A stretch of DNA of 64,000 nucleotides from Polyangiaceae bacterium (GTDB lineage Bacteria > Myxococcota_A > Polyangia > Polyangiales > Polyangiaceae). The DNA lies in NCBI GenBank assembly GCA_020633205.1, contig JACKEB010000017.1, positions 336,800 through 400,799 on the forward strand, read 5' to 3'. Below, piece after piece: positions 17,053 through 25,679 of this stretch; position 1 is the first letter of the stretch; each line of letters opens with the position of its first letter. The notes under the pieces are model-generated. The model was not told the DNA's origin. It saw only the letters and a program-made list of their open reading frames with translations, and did not search any database. The position numbers were made by a program, and so were the translations under genes.

Positions 17053-17997
17053 ATGTCACGGCTAGGCATTTGTCCAGTGGCTCTCGGGGTGGCGCTGTTG
17101 GCGCCAGCGACGGCTTTCGCCCAAGGCGCGGCTCCAGAGCCACCGCCCGTAGATCCCGCGGCGCCCGAAGCGCAGCCCGCGCCAGGCCCTGGTCCTCAGT
17201 ATTACGTGGAGCCAGCACCTGAAACGCAGACGCCACCGCCACCCGCGCAGCGACAGCCACCACCTCCAGGTTACGCGACGAGCGAACCGCCGCCGCCCAT
17301 CGTGGTCTACGAGCCACAAGCGCCGGGAGTCTACGAGCCGCCACCCCCGCCGCGCCCCCGCCACCTCGCGCCGGAGTACTCGCTCTGGCTTGGCGGACGC
17401 ATCGGCTACTTTCATCCGTTCGGAAACGTCTGGGCCACATGCACCGCTGTGGATCGCAGCGGCATCTGCTTGGCTTCGGAAGGCGAAGAGTGGCAGAACT
17501 ACGCGAGCAGCGGTCCCATGGGAGAGCTGGACGTCGGAGCCCGCTTGGGACGCCGCCACGTGCTATTTTTCACATGGGAACGCGCTAAGTTGGGCAAAGG
17601 CGACTTGGACATCGCCGGCAACGGTGAGCAACAGGACGCCGAGACTGACTTCTTCGGGCTCGGACTGCGCTTCTCGTCCGATCCTGACAACGTCGGCCTG
17701 CTGATCGAAATCGTGGTCGGTGGGCGGCGCTTCCGCACCAGCTGGGCCAACGGCGACGAGCTGCGCTTGGAAGACGCACCGTTCGAGTCGCGCATCGGCA
17801 TTGGCGCGGATATTCGGCTGTCACGCGCGTTTTCTCTAAGCCCGATGCTCACCCTCGGCGGCGGCCAATTCGGGACGGCCACCTACTACAACAAGGCCAC
17901 GAACAGCGAGAGTGAGCAAGCGGACATCGTCGCGAGCCACGCCTGGGTGACACTACAAATGGGCGCTCACTTCGACCTGCTCGGCAGCAAGAACTGA
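17053..17997 (+). CDS. Exported proline-rich protein, probable outer-membrane beta-barrel
   Basis: The 314-residue protein has a standard signal peptide (MSRLGICPVALGVALLAPATAFAQ, cleavage after AFA). A Pro-rich segment follows up to ~105 (PPPPRPRHLAPE at its end). The rest alternates polar and aromatic residues in the style of a beta-barrel: SLWLGGRIGYFHPFGN, VGARLGRRHVLFFTWERAKLG, FFGLGLRFSSD, VTLQMGAHFDLLGSKN. The final strand ends close to the C-terminus as in outer-membrane proteins. The function is unknown. ATG 17053 is chosen because it starts the signal peptide. Confidence 0.7.
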   Translation: MSRLGICPVALGVALLAPATAFAQGAAPEPPPVDPAAPEAQPAPGPGPQYYVEPAPETQTPPPPAQRQPPPPGYATSEPPPPIVVYEPQAPGVYEPPPPPRPRHLAPEYSLWLGGRIGYFHPFGNVWATCTAVDRSGICLASEGEEWQNYASSGPMGELDVGARLGRRHVLFFTWERAKLGKGDLDIAGNGEQQDAETDFFGLGLRFSSDPDNVGLLIEIVVGGRRFRTSWANGDELRLEDAPFESRIGIGADIRLSRAFSLSPMLTLGGGQFGTATYYNKATNSESEQADIVASHAWVTLQMGAHFDLLGSKN

Positions 17998-18157
17998 AAA
18001 CTACTGCAACAGGAAACCTCCCGGCTGCGCGTCCGAGGGGAAACGACCATCCAAGTGCGCATTAAGCGCAACTCTCATACGGAAACGCGTTTGCGCCTGG
18101 AAACGAGCCCTATTCGCATTCAGGCGAGGCATGGTGGAGGCGAAAGGAAGCCTCCCT

Positions 18158-19402
18158 ATGGCCCAACGATTTCGCACTCTAGCTGTCACCGCCCTGACTC
18201 TCTCCTTGATCGCTTGCTCTTCCGATTCGGATCCCGGCGGTAACACTGGTGGAGCCAGCGGCAGCGGAGGGGTCGGTGGCACCGCGGGCAACCCGAGCGG
18301 CGGATCCGCCGGTAGCAGCGCGAGCGGCGGCAGCAGTAACGGAGGCACTGCCAACGGAGGAAACACCAACGGAGGCACTGCCAACGGCGGCAGCGGCAAT
18401 GCTGGAAACGGGGGTAGCTCCAGCGGGGGCACTGCCGGTGGCGCGGGAACGAGCGCTGGCGGCTCCGCTGGCAGTGGCCCGCAGCAAGACACCTTCTACA
18501 CCAGCGACGGCAAGATCTACGATCCGTGCGGAGAAGAGTTCGTGATGCGCGGGGTGAACCACCCCACGATGTACGTGGACCGCGCCGGCGCGGCACTGCC
18601 TGAGATCGCCAAGACCGGAGCCAACGCCGTGCGCTTGTTCTGGTTCGGCACCCACGGCGTCGCCATCAACGAAGCTGAGTCCGCCGTGCAAGCGGCGGTC
18701 GACAACCAGATGGTGCCCATCCTGGAGCTCCACGACTCCACCTGCCAGTGGAACCTAGGAGACATTCAGAGCTACTGGACCAGTAGCGATGCGGTGAGCT
18801 TCATTCAGAAGCACCAGGCGCACCTGATCGTGAACATCGCCAACGAGGCTAGCTCACCAAACGACAACGCATTCGCCAGCAGCTACAGCTCGATCGTGCA
18901 AGCGATGCGTTCCGCAGGGATTCACGTACCGCTGATGATCGACGCGGGTCGCTGCGGTCGGGACTACCAAGTGCTGTTGGATAAGGGCGCTGAGCTGATG
19001 AATGCCGATCCGGATCACAACCTGATCTTCTCCGCGCACCTCTACGATCCGCTCACGCGCACTCAGCTCGCGAAGCTGATGGACGACTTCCAGGCGGCCA
19101 AGTTGCCTTTCATCATCGGCGAGTTCGCGAATCGCGAGCCGCCGGGATGCGGCGCAACTCTGGACTACGGGGGCTTGATCACCGAGGCCAACACGCGCGG
19201 TATCGGCTGGCTCGCATGGTCGTGGGGAGACAACGATCCAAACAAGCGCTGGAACGGCGACTGCGCCGAGTTCGACATGACGGAGACCTTCGCTTACGAC
19301 TCGCTGTTCGGTTGGGGCAAGGAGGTCGCTGTGAGTCTACCCGCGAGCATCCAAAACACTTCGGTGCGTTCGTCATGGGTGCAGAGCGGGACGTGTAACT
19401 AG
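18158..19402 (+). CDS. Glycoside hydrolase family 5-like lipoprotein (mannanase/cellulase type)
   Basis: The signal ends in LIAC (Cys20), so the enzyme should be lipid-anchored. Residues ~27-108 form a flexible Gly/Ser/Asn/Thr-rich spacer. The catalytic TIM-barrel follows: FVMRGVNHPTMYV, GANAVRLFWF, then NIANEAS with the likely acid/base Glu230, and FIIGEFANRE with the likely nucleophile Glu322. This matches clan GH-A, closest in look to GH5 endo-mannanases or glucanases; the substrate is not certain. GWLAWSWGDN near the C-terminus fits the barrel end. ATG 18158 is preferred because it follows AAAGGAAG and gives a normal signal; an upstream ATG at 18131 is less likely. Confidence 0.87.
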   Translation: MAQRFRTLAVTALTLSLIACSSDSDPGGNTGGASGSGGVGGTAGNPSGGSAGSSASGGSSNGGTANGGNTNGGTANGGSGNAGNGGSSSGGTAGGAGTSAGGSAGSGPQQDTFYTSDGKIYDPCGEEFVMRGVNHPTMYVDRAGAALPEIAKTGANAVRLFWFGTHGVAINEAESAVQAAVDNQMVPILELHDSTCQWNLGDIQSYWTSSDAVSFIQKHQAHLIVNIANEASSPNDNAFASSYSSIVQAMRSAGIHVPLMIDAGRCGRDYQVLLDKGAELMNADPDHNLIFSAHLYDPLTRTQLAKLMDDFQAAKLPFIIGEFANREPPGCGATLDYGGLITEANTRGIGWLAWSWGDNDPNKRWNGDCAEFDMTETFAYDSLFGWGKEVAVSLPASIQNTSVRSSWVQSGTCN

Positions 19403-19439
19403 CGACGCGTCTCGCTGCTGAACACGCATCACCGCTCCT

Positions 19440-20093
19440 CTAGCCGGCGATGCGCTCGGTTTCGTCTAGCAACGCGTCGAGGCGTCGAAGCAGCCGTGGA
19501 CGCAGCGCGTTCACGGCTCGCGCTCGATGCCCGTAAACATCACGCTCGGCGTCGCTGATGTTGGAGAGCGTCTTTCCCGGAAGCTCGTCGAGGAGCAGCA
19601 ACGGGCCGTAGCCGAAGCCGCCGCTCCCTTGGGCGCTGCGAGCGATGCGTCCGGCCACGGAGCCATCCACCAGCTCCAGCTCACCCTGCCAGGGGCTGAC
19701 AAGGCAAAGCACCGCACGGAAACGCGCGTGGCGCTCCTCGTCATGCACGTCCTCCAAGGCGGAGAGCAGGGCCGCGTTGTTTTCGGCATCGGTCGCGCGA
19801 TCGTGAGCGAACACTTCGGAGCGCGCTCCCGGCTTTCCGTCCAGCGCATCGACCTCGAGCCCCGAAGCGTCGGACAAACACCACATGCCAGTGGCTTCGC
19901 ACACGGCGCTGGCCTTGGAGCGCGCGCTCTCCTCGAGGCTACTGCCGGCCCCCAACGGATGCTGATAGTCAGGGCCAAGTAGCTCCCTCACCCCCAACCA
20001 AGCCACCGGGAGATCCGCGAGGAGACGTTGCAGCTCTGCGCGCTTGCGCTCGTCGGTCGTCGCGATGACGATGTGGATCAACGCCTCGGGCAT
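19440..20093 (-). CDS. Ham1/RdgB-family nucleotide pyrophosphatase-like protein with altered active site
   Basis: The family clears ITP, dITP and XTP from the nucleotide pool. The 217-residue protein follows its layout: N-terminal IATTDERKRAELQ, SDASGLEVDALDGKPGARS, GSGGFGYGPLLL and C-terminal HRARAVNAL. Several key positions differ from the usual pattern: the second Asp of DDSGL is Ala, the Asp of GFGYDP is Gly, the Asn of TxNxxK is Asp, and the Ser of SHR is Gly. The second Asp is the proposed general base, so activity may be lost or changed. It could also be a diverged paralogue, with the true rdgB elsewhere. It is followed on minus by nothing in the operon. Confidence 0.8.
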   Translation of the reverse strand: MPEALIHIVIATTDERKRAELQRLLADLPVAWLGVRELLGPDYQHPLGAGSSLEESARSKASAVCEATGMWCLSDASGLEVDALDGKPGARSEVFAHDRATDAENNAALLSALEDVHDEERHARFRAVLCLVSPWQGELELVDGSVAGRIARSAQGSGGFGYGPLLLLDELPGKTLSNISDAERDVYGHRARAVNALRPRLLRRLDALLDETERIAG

Positions 20094-20130
20094 GGCTCAG
20101 TCTCCCACGAGACTGAGCCACAGCTAAGAC

Positions 20131-20490
20131 TTAGTTCCCGCAAGAATACCGAGCGAAGACCGCGTCATCGAACTTGTCGCAAGTGAGCGCCTCCACATCG
20201 GACCGCATCAGGTCGCAGGTGTTGGCGCAGTCCCTGAGCTGGCTGGAAGAGAAGTTCCCCACCGACTTCTTGTAGTTCTGTTCGGCTTCGTGTTGGCACT
20301 GCGCGACACTCACGAACTGACTCGTGACGAAGAAGTTGTCGCAGTCGAAGCCCTTCTGACAGGCCAGATCCGTGGCCAGCTTGCAGCGGTCCAGGAAATC
20401 CTGCTGCGCGGCCGAGTTGCCATCGTCGCTGCTGCTGCAGCCCGCAATTCCACACGTAATCAGCACCGTCAGGATGAACCCCAGCCTCAT
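20131..20490 (-). CDS. Small Cys-containing lipoprotein of unknown function
   Basis: The 119-residue protein has a signal ending in GIAGC (lipobox, Cys18) and then a Ser/Asp linker. The mature part has seven Cys (CKLATDLACQKGFDCDNFF, QCQHEAEQ, CANTCDL, LTCDKF, YSCG), which suggests several disulfides in the envelope. Similar small Cys-rich lipoproteins are common in myxobacteria and uncharacterised. I start at ATG 20490 rather than at 20520 because it gives a normal signal sequence. The gene lies between the Ham1-like gene and the histidine kinase on the same strand. Confidence 0.7.
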   Translation of the reverse strand: MRLGFILTVLITCGIAGCSSSDDGNSAAQQDFLDRCKLATDLACQKGFDCDNFFVTSQFVSVAQCQHEAEQNYKKSVGNFSSSQLRDCANTCDLMRSDVEALTCDKFDDAVFARYSCGN

Positions 20491-20571
20491 GGGCGCATTG
20501 TACGCGGTGGGGTGGAGCAATCTACCGCGCCTTGGACGTTGGCACCGAGCGCCAGCTCGAAACCACCAAAG

Positions 20572-22125
20572 CTAGTAGGTCTCCGCGGCGCGCTCGAGGG
20601 GGCGCTGGCTGGACTCGCGTTCTGACTCGCAGCTTGGGAGGCGGATGGTGAAGCGGGTGCCTTTGGGTTCACGAGCCGCGACGCTGATTTCACCGCCGTG
20701 GGCTTCGATGATTTGACGCGTGATGGGGAGCCCCAATCCGGTGCCCTGGCTCTTGGTTGAGAAAAACGGCTCGAACAGGCGTTCCCGCGCATCGGGATCG
20801 ATCCCGCTTCCAATGTCTTCCACGACCAAGAGCACGTCCGCGGCGTCGCTCTTCACGCTCACCCAAAGTTCGCCACCTTCGGGCATCGCGTCCGCGCCGT
20901 TGCGCACCAAGTTGAAGAGCGCCTGCTTGATCTGCGCTTCGTCGAGCAACACCGGTGGGGGTGTGACGTCGAGGTCGATGTGAAGCACGACGCCCCGTCG
21001 GGCTAGATCCTTACGGATAAACTCCAGGGCCTCTTCAACCACATCGCTCAAGTTCTCGCGCTCGAGCTGAGTTGGGCGCTGACGCGCGACGGAGAGGTAT
21101 TGTTCCGAGAGCGCGCTGAGGCGCTCAAGCTCGCCTTTGATGGCCTTGAGCAAGCTGCGCGTCTCATCATCTGCGCCTTCGAGCTCCTCCTCCAGTAGCT
21201 CTACGTTCAGGCCGATGCTGGAGAGCGGATTGCGGATCTCATGGGTGACGAGCGCAGCCATCTTACCGATGGTCGCGAGGCGTTCCTGACTGACGAGCTG
21301 CTCGTTCGCGCGGGCGATGGCACGCACCATGGTCTCGAAAGTGCCTGCGAGCTCGCCGATCTCATCATTCGAGGGCACGACCTCGCGGGGGGTGAGGTCA
21401 CCCTCGGCCACCGCCTTCGCGCGCTCGGTGACCAGCGCGAGGGGGCGCAACACGCGACGCGCGTACAGCGCCGCGACCAGTCCAACCAGGGCCGTGAAGA
21501 CGCCAAGTCCAAACGCCAGCTGAATCGCCAGTCGCTCCCGGGCGCGGGCGCGATCGAGAAGCGTGTCGACGTTCTTCTCCACGCGCGTCTCGAGATCGCT
21601 CAGTCTCCGCTTGCCCTTGCTTCCGCGCGTAACCAGGTTGTCGCGCAGTGACTCAGCCCGCTCGGCATCGCCGCGAGCCAGCGCATCGAAGAGCTGGGCG
21701 AGCTCCTCCTTGTCTTTCCCGAGGGACTGCTCGATCTGTGTTGCCTCGCGCGAGAGTTCGATCCCGATCGCCTTCACGCTGGGCTCGTCGGACCTGACGA
21801 AAGCACGAGACAACGCCGCTCTCACCTCACCGAAGGCCTTGGGACGGCCTGCCTTGAGCGCCGTGTCGAACCACACGCGCTTGTCCACGGGGTTACGCGC
21901 GCTGGTGATGTGGTTCAGCTGGATGTTCCAACTATCCTGCCCGTGCACCGCGTCGCGCAACGCCAACGACAGCGGGAGGTAACCCGAGCGAATCAGCTCT
22001 GCCTCCGCAGCAGCGCGACGCTGCGCGACCACGCCCCAGCCGGTCATCACCGCCAACGCAAGGGTCACCAGCGCGTAGGAGAGCAGTACGCGCGTGGCGA
22101 CCGTGCGACGGCGCGCGTCAAGCAT
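20572..22125 (-). CDS. Sensor histidine kinase with HAMP domain
   Basis: The 517-residue protein has a membrane helix at 14-34, a sensing segment of ~165 residues that is alpha-helical, a second helix at 200-222, and a HAMP domain (about 222-275). The HisKA box is LVTHEIRNPLSSIGLN with phosphoacceptor His295. The ATP-binding domain shows the N box NLVRNGADAMPEGG, the G1 box VEDIGSGIDPD, the F box LFEPFFSTKSQ and the G2 box GTGLGLPI. It is a complete kinase but has no receiver partner in this window. The gene overlaps the end of the Fe-S gene by 8 bp, so it is co-translated with it. Confidence 0.93.
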   Translation of the reverse strand: MLDARRRTVATRVLLSYALVTLALAVMTGWGVVAQRRAAAEAELIRSGYLPLSLALRDAVHGQDSWNIQLNHITSARNPVDKRVWFDTALKAGRPKAFGEVRAALSRAFVRSDEPSVKAIGIELSREATQIEQSLGKDKEELAQLFDALARGDAERAESLRDNLVTRGSKGKRRLSDLETRVEKNVDTLLDRARARERLAIQLAFGLGVFTALVGLVAALYARRVLRPLALVTERAKAVAEGDLTPREVVPSNDEIGELAGTFETMVRAIARANEQLVSQERLATIGKMAALVTHEIRNPLSSIGLNVELLEEELEGADDETRSLLKAIKGELERLSALSEQYLSVARQRPTQLERENLSDVVEEALEFIRKDLARRGVVLHIDLDVTPPPVLLDEAQIKQALFNLVRNGADAMPEGGELWVSVKSDAADVLLVVEDIGSGIDPDARERLFEPFFSTKSQGTGLGLPITRQIIEAHGGEISVAAREPKGTRFTIRLPSCESERESSQRPLERAAETY

Positions 22126-23206
22126 CGCCCGCGGCGAGGCTCCGAGCGATCAAGTCCACGATATCGAGGGCCTCCGCGCCGCTCTTCTTGAAGCGTCGCA
22201 GACTCGACGCGCAGCCAGTGACGATGGTGCCGCCTCCTGCGTCCTCGTGATCCGCAATGCGTGCTGCCGCGATGCGCCCCGATGCGTCGGGCATGGTCAC
22301 CGGCAATAGGCCTCCGGCTCCGGAGCAGACTGCCTCTTCGCGGGAACGCGCAAACTCGCCCGGCGCTTCCCCAAGGATTCGAGTCAGGATCGCACGCGGC
22401 GCCTCGAACACCCCCAAACCGCGTCCAAGCTGGCAGGGGTCGTGCCAGCGGGCCCCGCTTGGGACGTCCAGGCGCCCCAGCAGATCCAGCCGTGTGGCGA
22501 CGAGCTCCACCAGGGTGAGCGCTCCTCGCGCGCGTAGTCCAGACTCTCGACCGCCGCCCGCACAGCCAGGGTCCAGCACGATGAGCTGCTTGGAGCTCTC
22601 CGCGGCAGCGGCCAGGGCTCGCTCTTCGCGCTCCGCCGTCTCCGCATCGCCCGCCGCTCGGGAAACGCCACCACAGCAGCCGCTCAGCAGGCGCACCTTG
22701 CCGTGCACACGCAGCACCACGTCCAGCGCGGCGCGGGAGAGTTCAGGCTCCTGATTGGCGTAGGCGCAGCCCAAGAGCAACGCACTTTGGGCGTTCGGAT
22801 CGACCGCTGGATGCTCGGCGAGCGCAGTTAGGGCAGCTTCGCGTCGCTCACGGCGCTTCGGCTCGGACTTGGCGATGCTGCGCGCCCGAGGAGGCTCCAG
22901 CCCGCGCACGAAAGCCTCTGCCCGAGCGTCGAGCAGCGTCTCCGCGACGGGATTCTTGTGATCGCAGTGATCGCGACACGCGTAGCAACCCGAGCAGCCC
23001 CACGCCGTCGCGGCATAGCTCGAGTTGAGTTCGAGGCTACCGCGCGCTTGATACCAAGCGAGGCCCATCTTTCCCCACGGAGTCAATGTCTCGCTCGACT
23101 CGACGTCGGCCACCGGGCAAGCCGCGCGGCAAAGCTTGGGACAATAGGCGCAGGTCTCGAGCGCTGCCTCACGGTGTTGCAGCAAAGGAAGCTTGAAGCT
23201 GGTCAT
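22118..23206 (-). CDS. Fe-S protein with CCG domains (HdrD/GlpC/LutA-like)
   Basis: The 362-residue protein has an N-terminal Cys cluster (CAYCPKLCRAACPV, and CSGCYACRDHCDHKNPV) that fits two [4Fe-4S] clusters, as in GlpC and HdrD. Two CCG-like motifs follow, LLSGCCGGVSRAAGD (about 160-174) and EEAVCSGAGGLLPV (about 290-303), which hold a further cluster or active Cys in heterodisulfide reductase subunits. The second is degenerate in having CSGAGG for CCGAGG. Such proteins pass electrons between a donor and quinone or a disulfide. The ATG at 23206 overlaps the TGA of the upstream kinase (TGATG), which implies translational coupling. Its redox partner is not in the window. Confidence 0.88.
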   Translation of the reverse strand: MTSFKLPLLQHREAALETCAYCPKLCRAACPVADVESSETLTPWGKMGLAWYQARGSLELNSSYAATAWGCSGCYACRDHCDHKNPVAETLLDARAEAFVRGLEPPRARSIAKSEPKRRERREAALTALAEHPAVDPNAQSALLLGCAYANQEPELSRAALDVVLRVHGKVRLLSGCCGGVSRAAGDAETAEREERALAAAAESSKQLIVLDPGCAGGGRESGLRARGALTLVELVATRLDLLGRLDVPSGARWHDPCQLGRGLGVFEAPRAILTRILGEAPGEFARSREEAVCSGAGGLLPVTMPDASGRIAAARIADHEDAGGGTIVTGCASSLRRFKKSGAEALDIVDLIARSLAAGDA

Positions 23207-25248
23207 CAAGTGCTCTTCAGGGACGTCTTGACGCTCGGCCGCCGATTGGTAGCGCGAGATCGGTTGGCTTTGGGTTCAGGAGCAGGGCCCTCGCTGGGGA
23301 ACTTCAAGATGAAGCACGCGCCCCCTGACGATGACTCGACCTCGATCGATCCCTCGTGCTCCTCCACGATTTTCTTCACAATGGCGAGGCCGAGGCCGGT
23401 CCCGCCTTCTTTGCCTGCGGTCACGAACGACTGAAACAGGCTGTCTTCGATCTCGGCGGGGATGCCAGGCCCGGTGTCCGCTACCGAGATCACGAGCTCC
23501 TCGGGTGGCTTCTTCTTGGAGCCCGTCTTCGCCCCCGCCGCCGCCTCTTTCCGCGCAGAAATTGTCAAGGTGCCACCGCGCGGCCCCATGGCCTCGACCG
23601 CGTTGCGCGCCAGGTTGTGAATCGCCCGGGCGACGCGCCCCTCGTCAAAGCGCGCCACGACCTTGTTGTCCACCTTGAACACCAGCTCCACCGGCCGACC
23701 TTCGAACTCGAGCCTCAGCTGGGAGGCGATGTCGGCGAAGAACTTGTGGAGGTACACCTTGCGCACGAATACCCGGCGCTCGCCACGAGCAAACTCCAGC
23801 ACTTCGCGCTGCATGCTGGTCAGCATGTCGAATTGCTTGAGCACGGCCTCAGCGAACTCCGCGCGGCGCTCGCGATCGTCTTCAGCCTCCATCAGCTGCA
23901 CGTAGCCGCTGATCACCGTCATCGGCGTCTTGAAGTCGTGGATGATGCCGGAAAGGAGCCGGCCAATCGTGGTCAGCCGATGACTCCGCTCCCTAGCCTC
24001 GCTCGCGCGAAACAGCCGCACAGCGGTGGCGACGTTCGCGCTCACCAACTTCAGGAGCGAGATGTCCTCCTCGCCGAAATCGCGACCGTCTTGTTTGCTG
24101 AAAAGACCCATGGCGCCGAGCGGGCGCCCATCTCCCTCGAGCTGCACGCAAACGGCGTTCTCCACCTCGAACGGGAACGCGCCCTCGACCCGTTCACTGT
24201 AGCTCGTCTGTTGCTGAGCGTCGCTGACACGTACGACCTGTTGGCTGCCCATCGCTGCCGCGAGGAAACCATCGCCGGACTTCACGCCCAGCTTCTGGAC
24301 TTCGCTGGTCGCGTCGGCGTCGAGGACATACTCGACCAGGTCGCCAGTCTCCTCATCAGCAACCAGCAGCGCCGCGCCGCGCGCATCGCAAGCGCGCGCG
24401 ATTTCCAGCAGCGAGGCGCGAGCCAGGTCCTCGAGGGAGGCTGCGCGAGCGGTGGCACGCTCCAGGTCGAAGAGCAGTGACAAGTCACGAACACCACGCT
24501 CGAGCTGCTCCTTGGCATCGAGCAGCTGGCGGTTCTTCTGGATCAGCGACAAGAACAGGCGACTGTTGTCGATGGCCACCGCCGCCTGGGTGCTCAACGC
24601 GCTCAGAATCGCCTCATCTTCACCGTTGAACTCGGGCTGGGCGTGCTTTTCTGCTTTTGTTTCCCCGCGGCGTGGCTGCCCGGGAGCCAACCCAGCGTGC
24701 TTGTTCAGCACCTGGATCACGCCAATGGTCCGCCCCAGGTGGTTCTTCAGCGGGACCGCCAGGATGCTCGTCGTGCGGTAACCCGTGAGCATGTCCCACT
24801 CGGGCTCGAAGCGAGGATCCGCGTACGCGTCCGCCACCCGCAGCGGCTTGCCGGTCTGCGCGACGGCACCCGCGATGCCATGGCCCACCTTGACTCGGAT
24901 GCTGCGCACTCGGGAGCCCACGACGATGCGGCTCACCAGCTCGCGATTCGCCTCGTCCAGCAGGTAGAGCGTCGCGCGATCCGCATCGAGCAAGTCCGTG
25001 AGCTTGTCGAGGATCAGCTCGAGCAGATCGTCCAAGTCGAGGGTCGTGCCGAGCGCCGAGCCGACTTCTCGCAGCGCTTTCGAAATGCGCTCCTCGCGCG
25101 CCAGCGCCGCCTTCAATTCGGCGATCCGGGGCTCATCCCCAGCTACTTCGGCGCGACGCGGGCTCACGGCGGCGATCAGACCACGGAAGCCCCACTGCGG
25201 TCCACCCGGTGACACACTGGCCCTGGCATCGCAGACACCGGGAATCAT
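23206..25248 (-). CDS. GAF-domain sensor histidine kinase (cytoplasmic)
   Basis: The 680-residue protein has no membrane helix. A short coiled-coil (about 42-62) leads to a first GAF domain (about 70-230) and a second one (about 255-415). The HisKA box is RLLSGIIHDFKTPMTVISG with His437. The ATPase domain has the N box NLARNAVEAMG, the G1 box VADTGPGIPAE and GGTGLGLAI, and ends in FPSEGPAPEPK with a basic tail. GAF domains bind small molecules, tetrapyrroles or Fe-S clusters, so they may sense redox or a ligand. It is the first gene of the kinase, Fe-S, kinase operon. The start at 25248 has no clear ribosome site, so a start slightly inside is possible. Confidence 0.9.
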   Translation of the reverse strand: MIPGVCDARASVSPGGPQWGFRGLIAAVSPRRAEVAGDEPRIAELKAALAREERISKALREVGSALGTTLDLDDLLELILDKLTDLLDADRATLYLLDEANRELVSRIVVGSRVRSIRVKVGHGIAGAVAQTGKPLRVADAYADPRFEPEWDMLTGYRTTSILAVPLKNHLGRTIGVIQVLNKHAGLAPGQPRRGETKAEKHAQPEFNGEDEAILSALSTQAAVAIDNSRLFLSLIQKNRQLLDAKEQLERGVRDLSLLFDLERATARAASLEDLARASLLEIARACDARGAALLVADEETGDLVEYVLDADATSEVQKLGVKSGDGFLAAAMGSQQVVRVSDAQQQTSYSERVEGAFPFEVENAVCVQLEGDGRPLGAMGLFSKQDGRDFGEEDISLLKLVSANVATAVRLFRASEARERSHRLTTIGRLLSGIIHDFKTPMTVISGYVQLMEAEDDRERRAEFAEAVLKQFDMLTSMQREVLEFARGERRVFVRKVYLHKFFADIASQLRLEFEGRPVELVFKVDNKVVARFDEGRVARAIHNLARNAVEAMGPRGGTLTISARKEAAAGAKTGSKKKPPEELVISVADTGPGIPAEIEDSLFQSFVTAGKEGGTGLGLAIVKKIVEEHEGSIEVESSSGGACFILKFPSEGPAPEPKANRSRATNRRPSVKTSLKST

Positions 25249-25400
25249 TCATAGATCCGCCGCGTTGTGGACACGGCCGCGGGGCCGCGGGCGAAAATCG
25301 TCTCCCCTGCCAACGCTGGCTGACCGCACGCTGGTCTGTGGCCCCTGCGTGGGCAGCAAGTTGCCAATGCCCCCACCCTCGGCTACCTACCGGGTTGCTC

Positions 25401-25679
25401 ATGGCCTTGAAACAACTGCATTTGATCGTTCGGGGTCGCGTCCAAGGCGTTTACTTTCGCGCATCGACCCAGCGCGAGGCTCGTCGGCTCGGCCTGGGAG
25501 GCTGGGTGAAGAACCGCGCTGATGGCAGCGTGGAGATCCTCGCTGAAGGGGAAGAAGTCTCGATTCGCGAGCTGTTTGGTTGGGCTCAGAAGGGGCCAAC
25601 AGCCGCTCGCGTGGAACGCGTCGATACCCGCTGGCGTAGCTTCACCGGCGAATTCTCCGACTTCCGTATCTTGAGTTGA
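25401..25679 (+). CDS. acyP: Acylphosphatase
   Basis: The 92-residue protein has the two family signatures: GRVQGVYFRAST near the N-terminus (catalytic Arg in YFRAST) and GWVKNRADGSVEI (catalytic Asn) about 18 residues on. It hydrolyses acyl phosphates such as acetyl or carbamoyl phosphate. Length is normal. ATG 25401 is chosen because it gives the family N-terminus; the longer open frame to 25209 overlaps the divergent kinase gene start. Its stop is inside the likely start region of the TPR/HEAT gene, so the two may be co-transcribed. Confidence 0.92.
   Translation: MALKQLHLIVRGRVQGVYFRASTQREARRLGLGGWVKNRADGSVEILAEGEEVSIRELFGWAQKGPTAARVERVDTRWRSFTGEFSDFRILS

Noticed and set aside
18001..18492. 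Pro/Ala-rich minus-strand frame near the GH5 gene
   Set aside because: It is the reverse of the Gly/Ser-rich spacer codons; the same effect makes the Pro-rich upstream extension of the sigma-factor frame (57365-57841).
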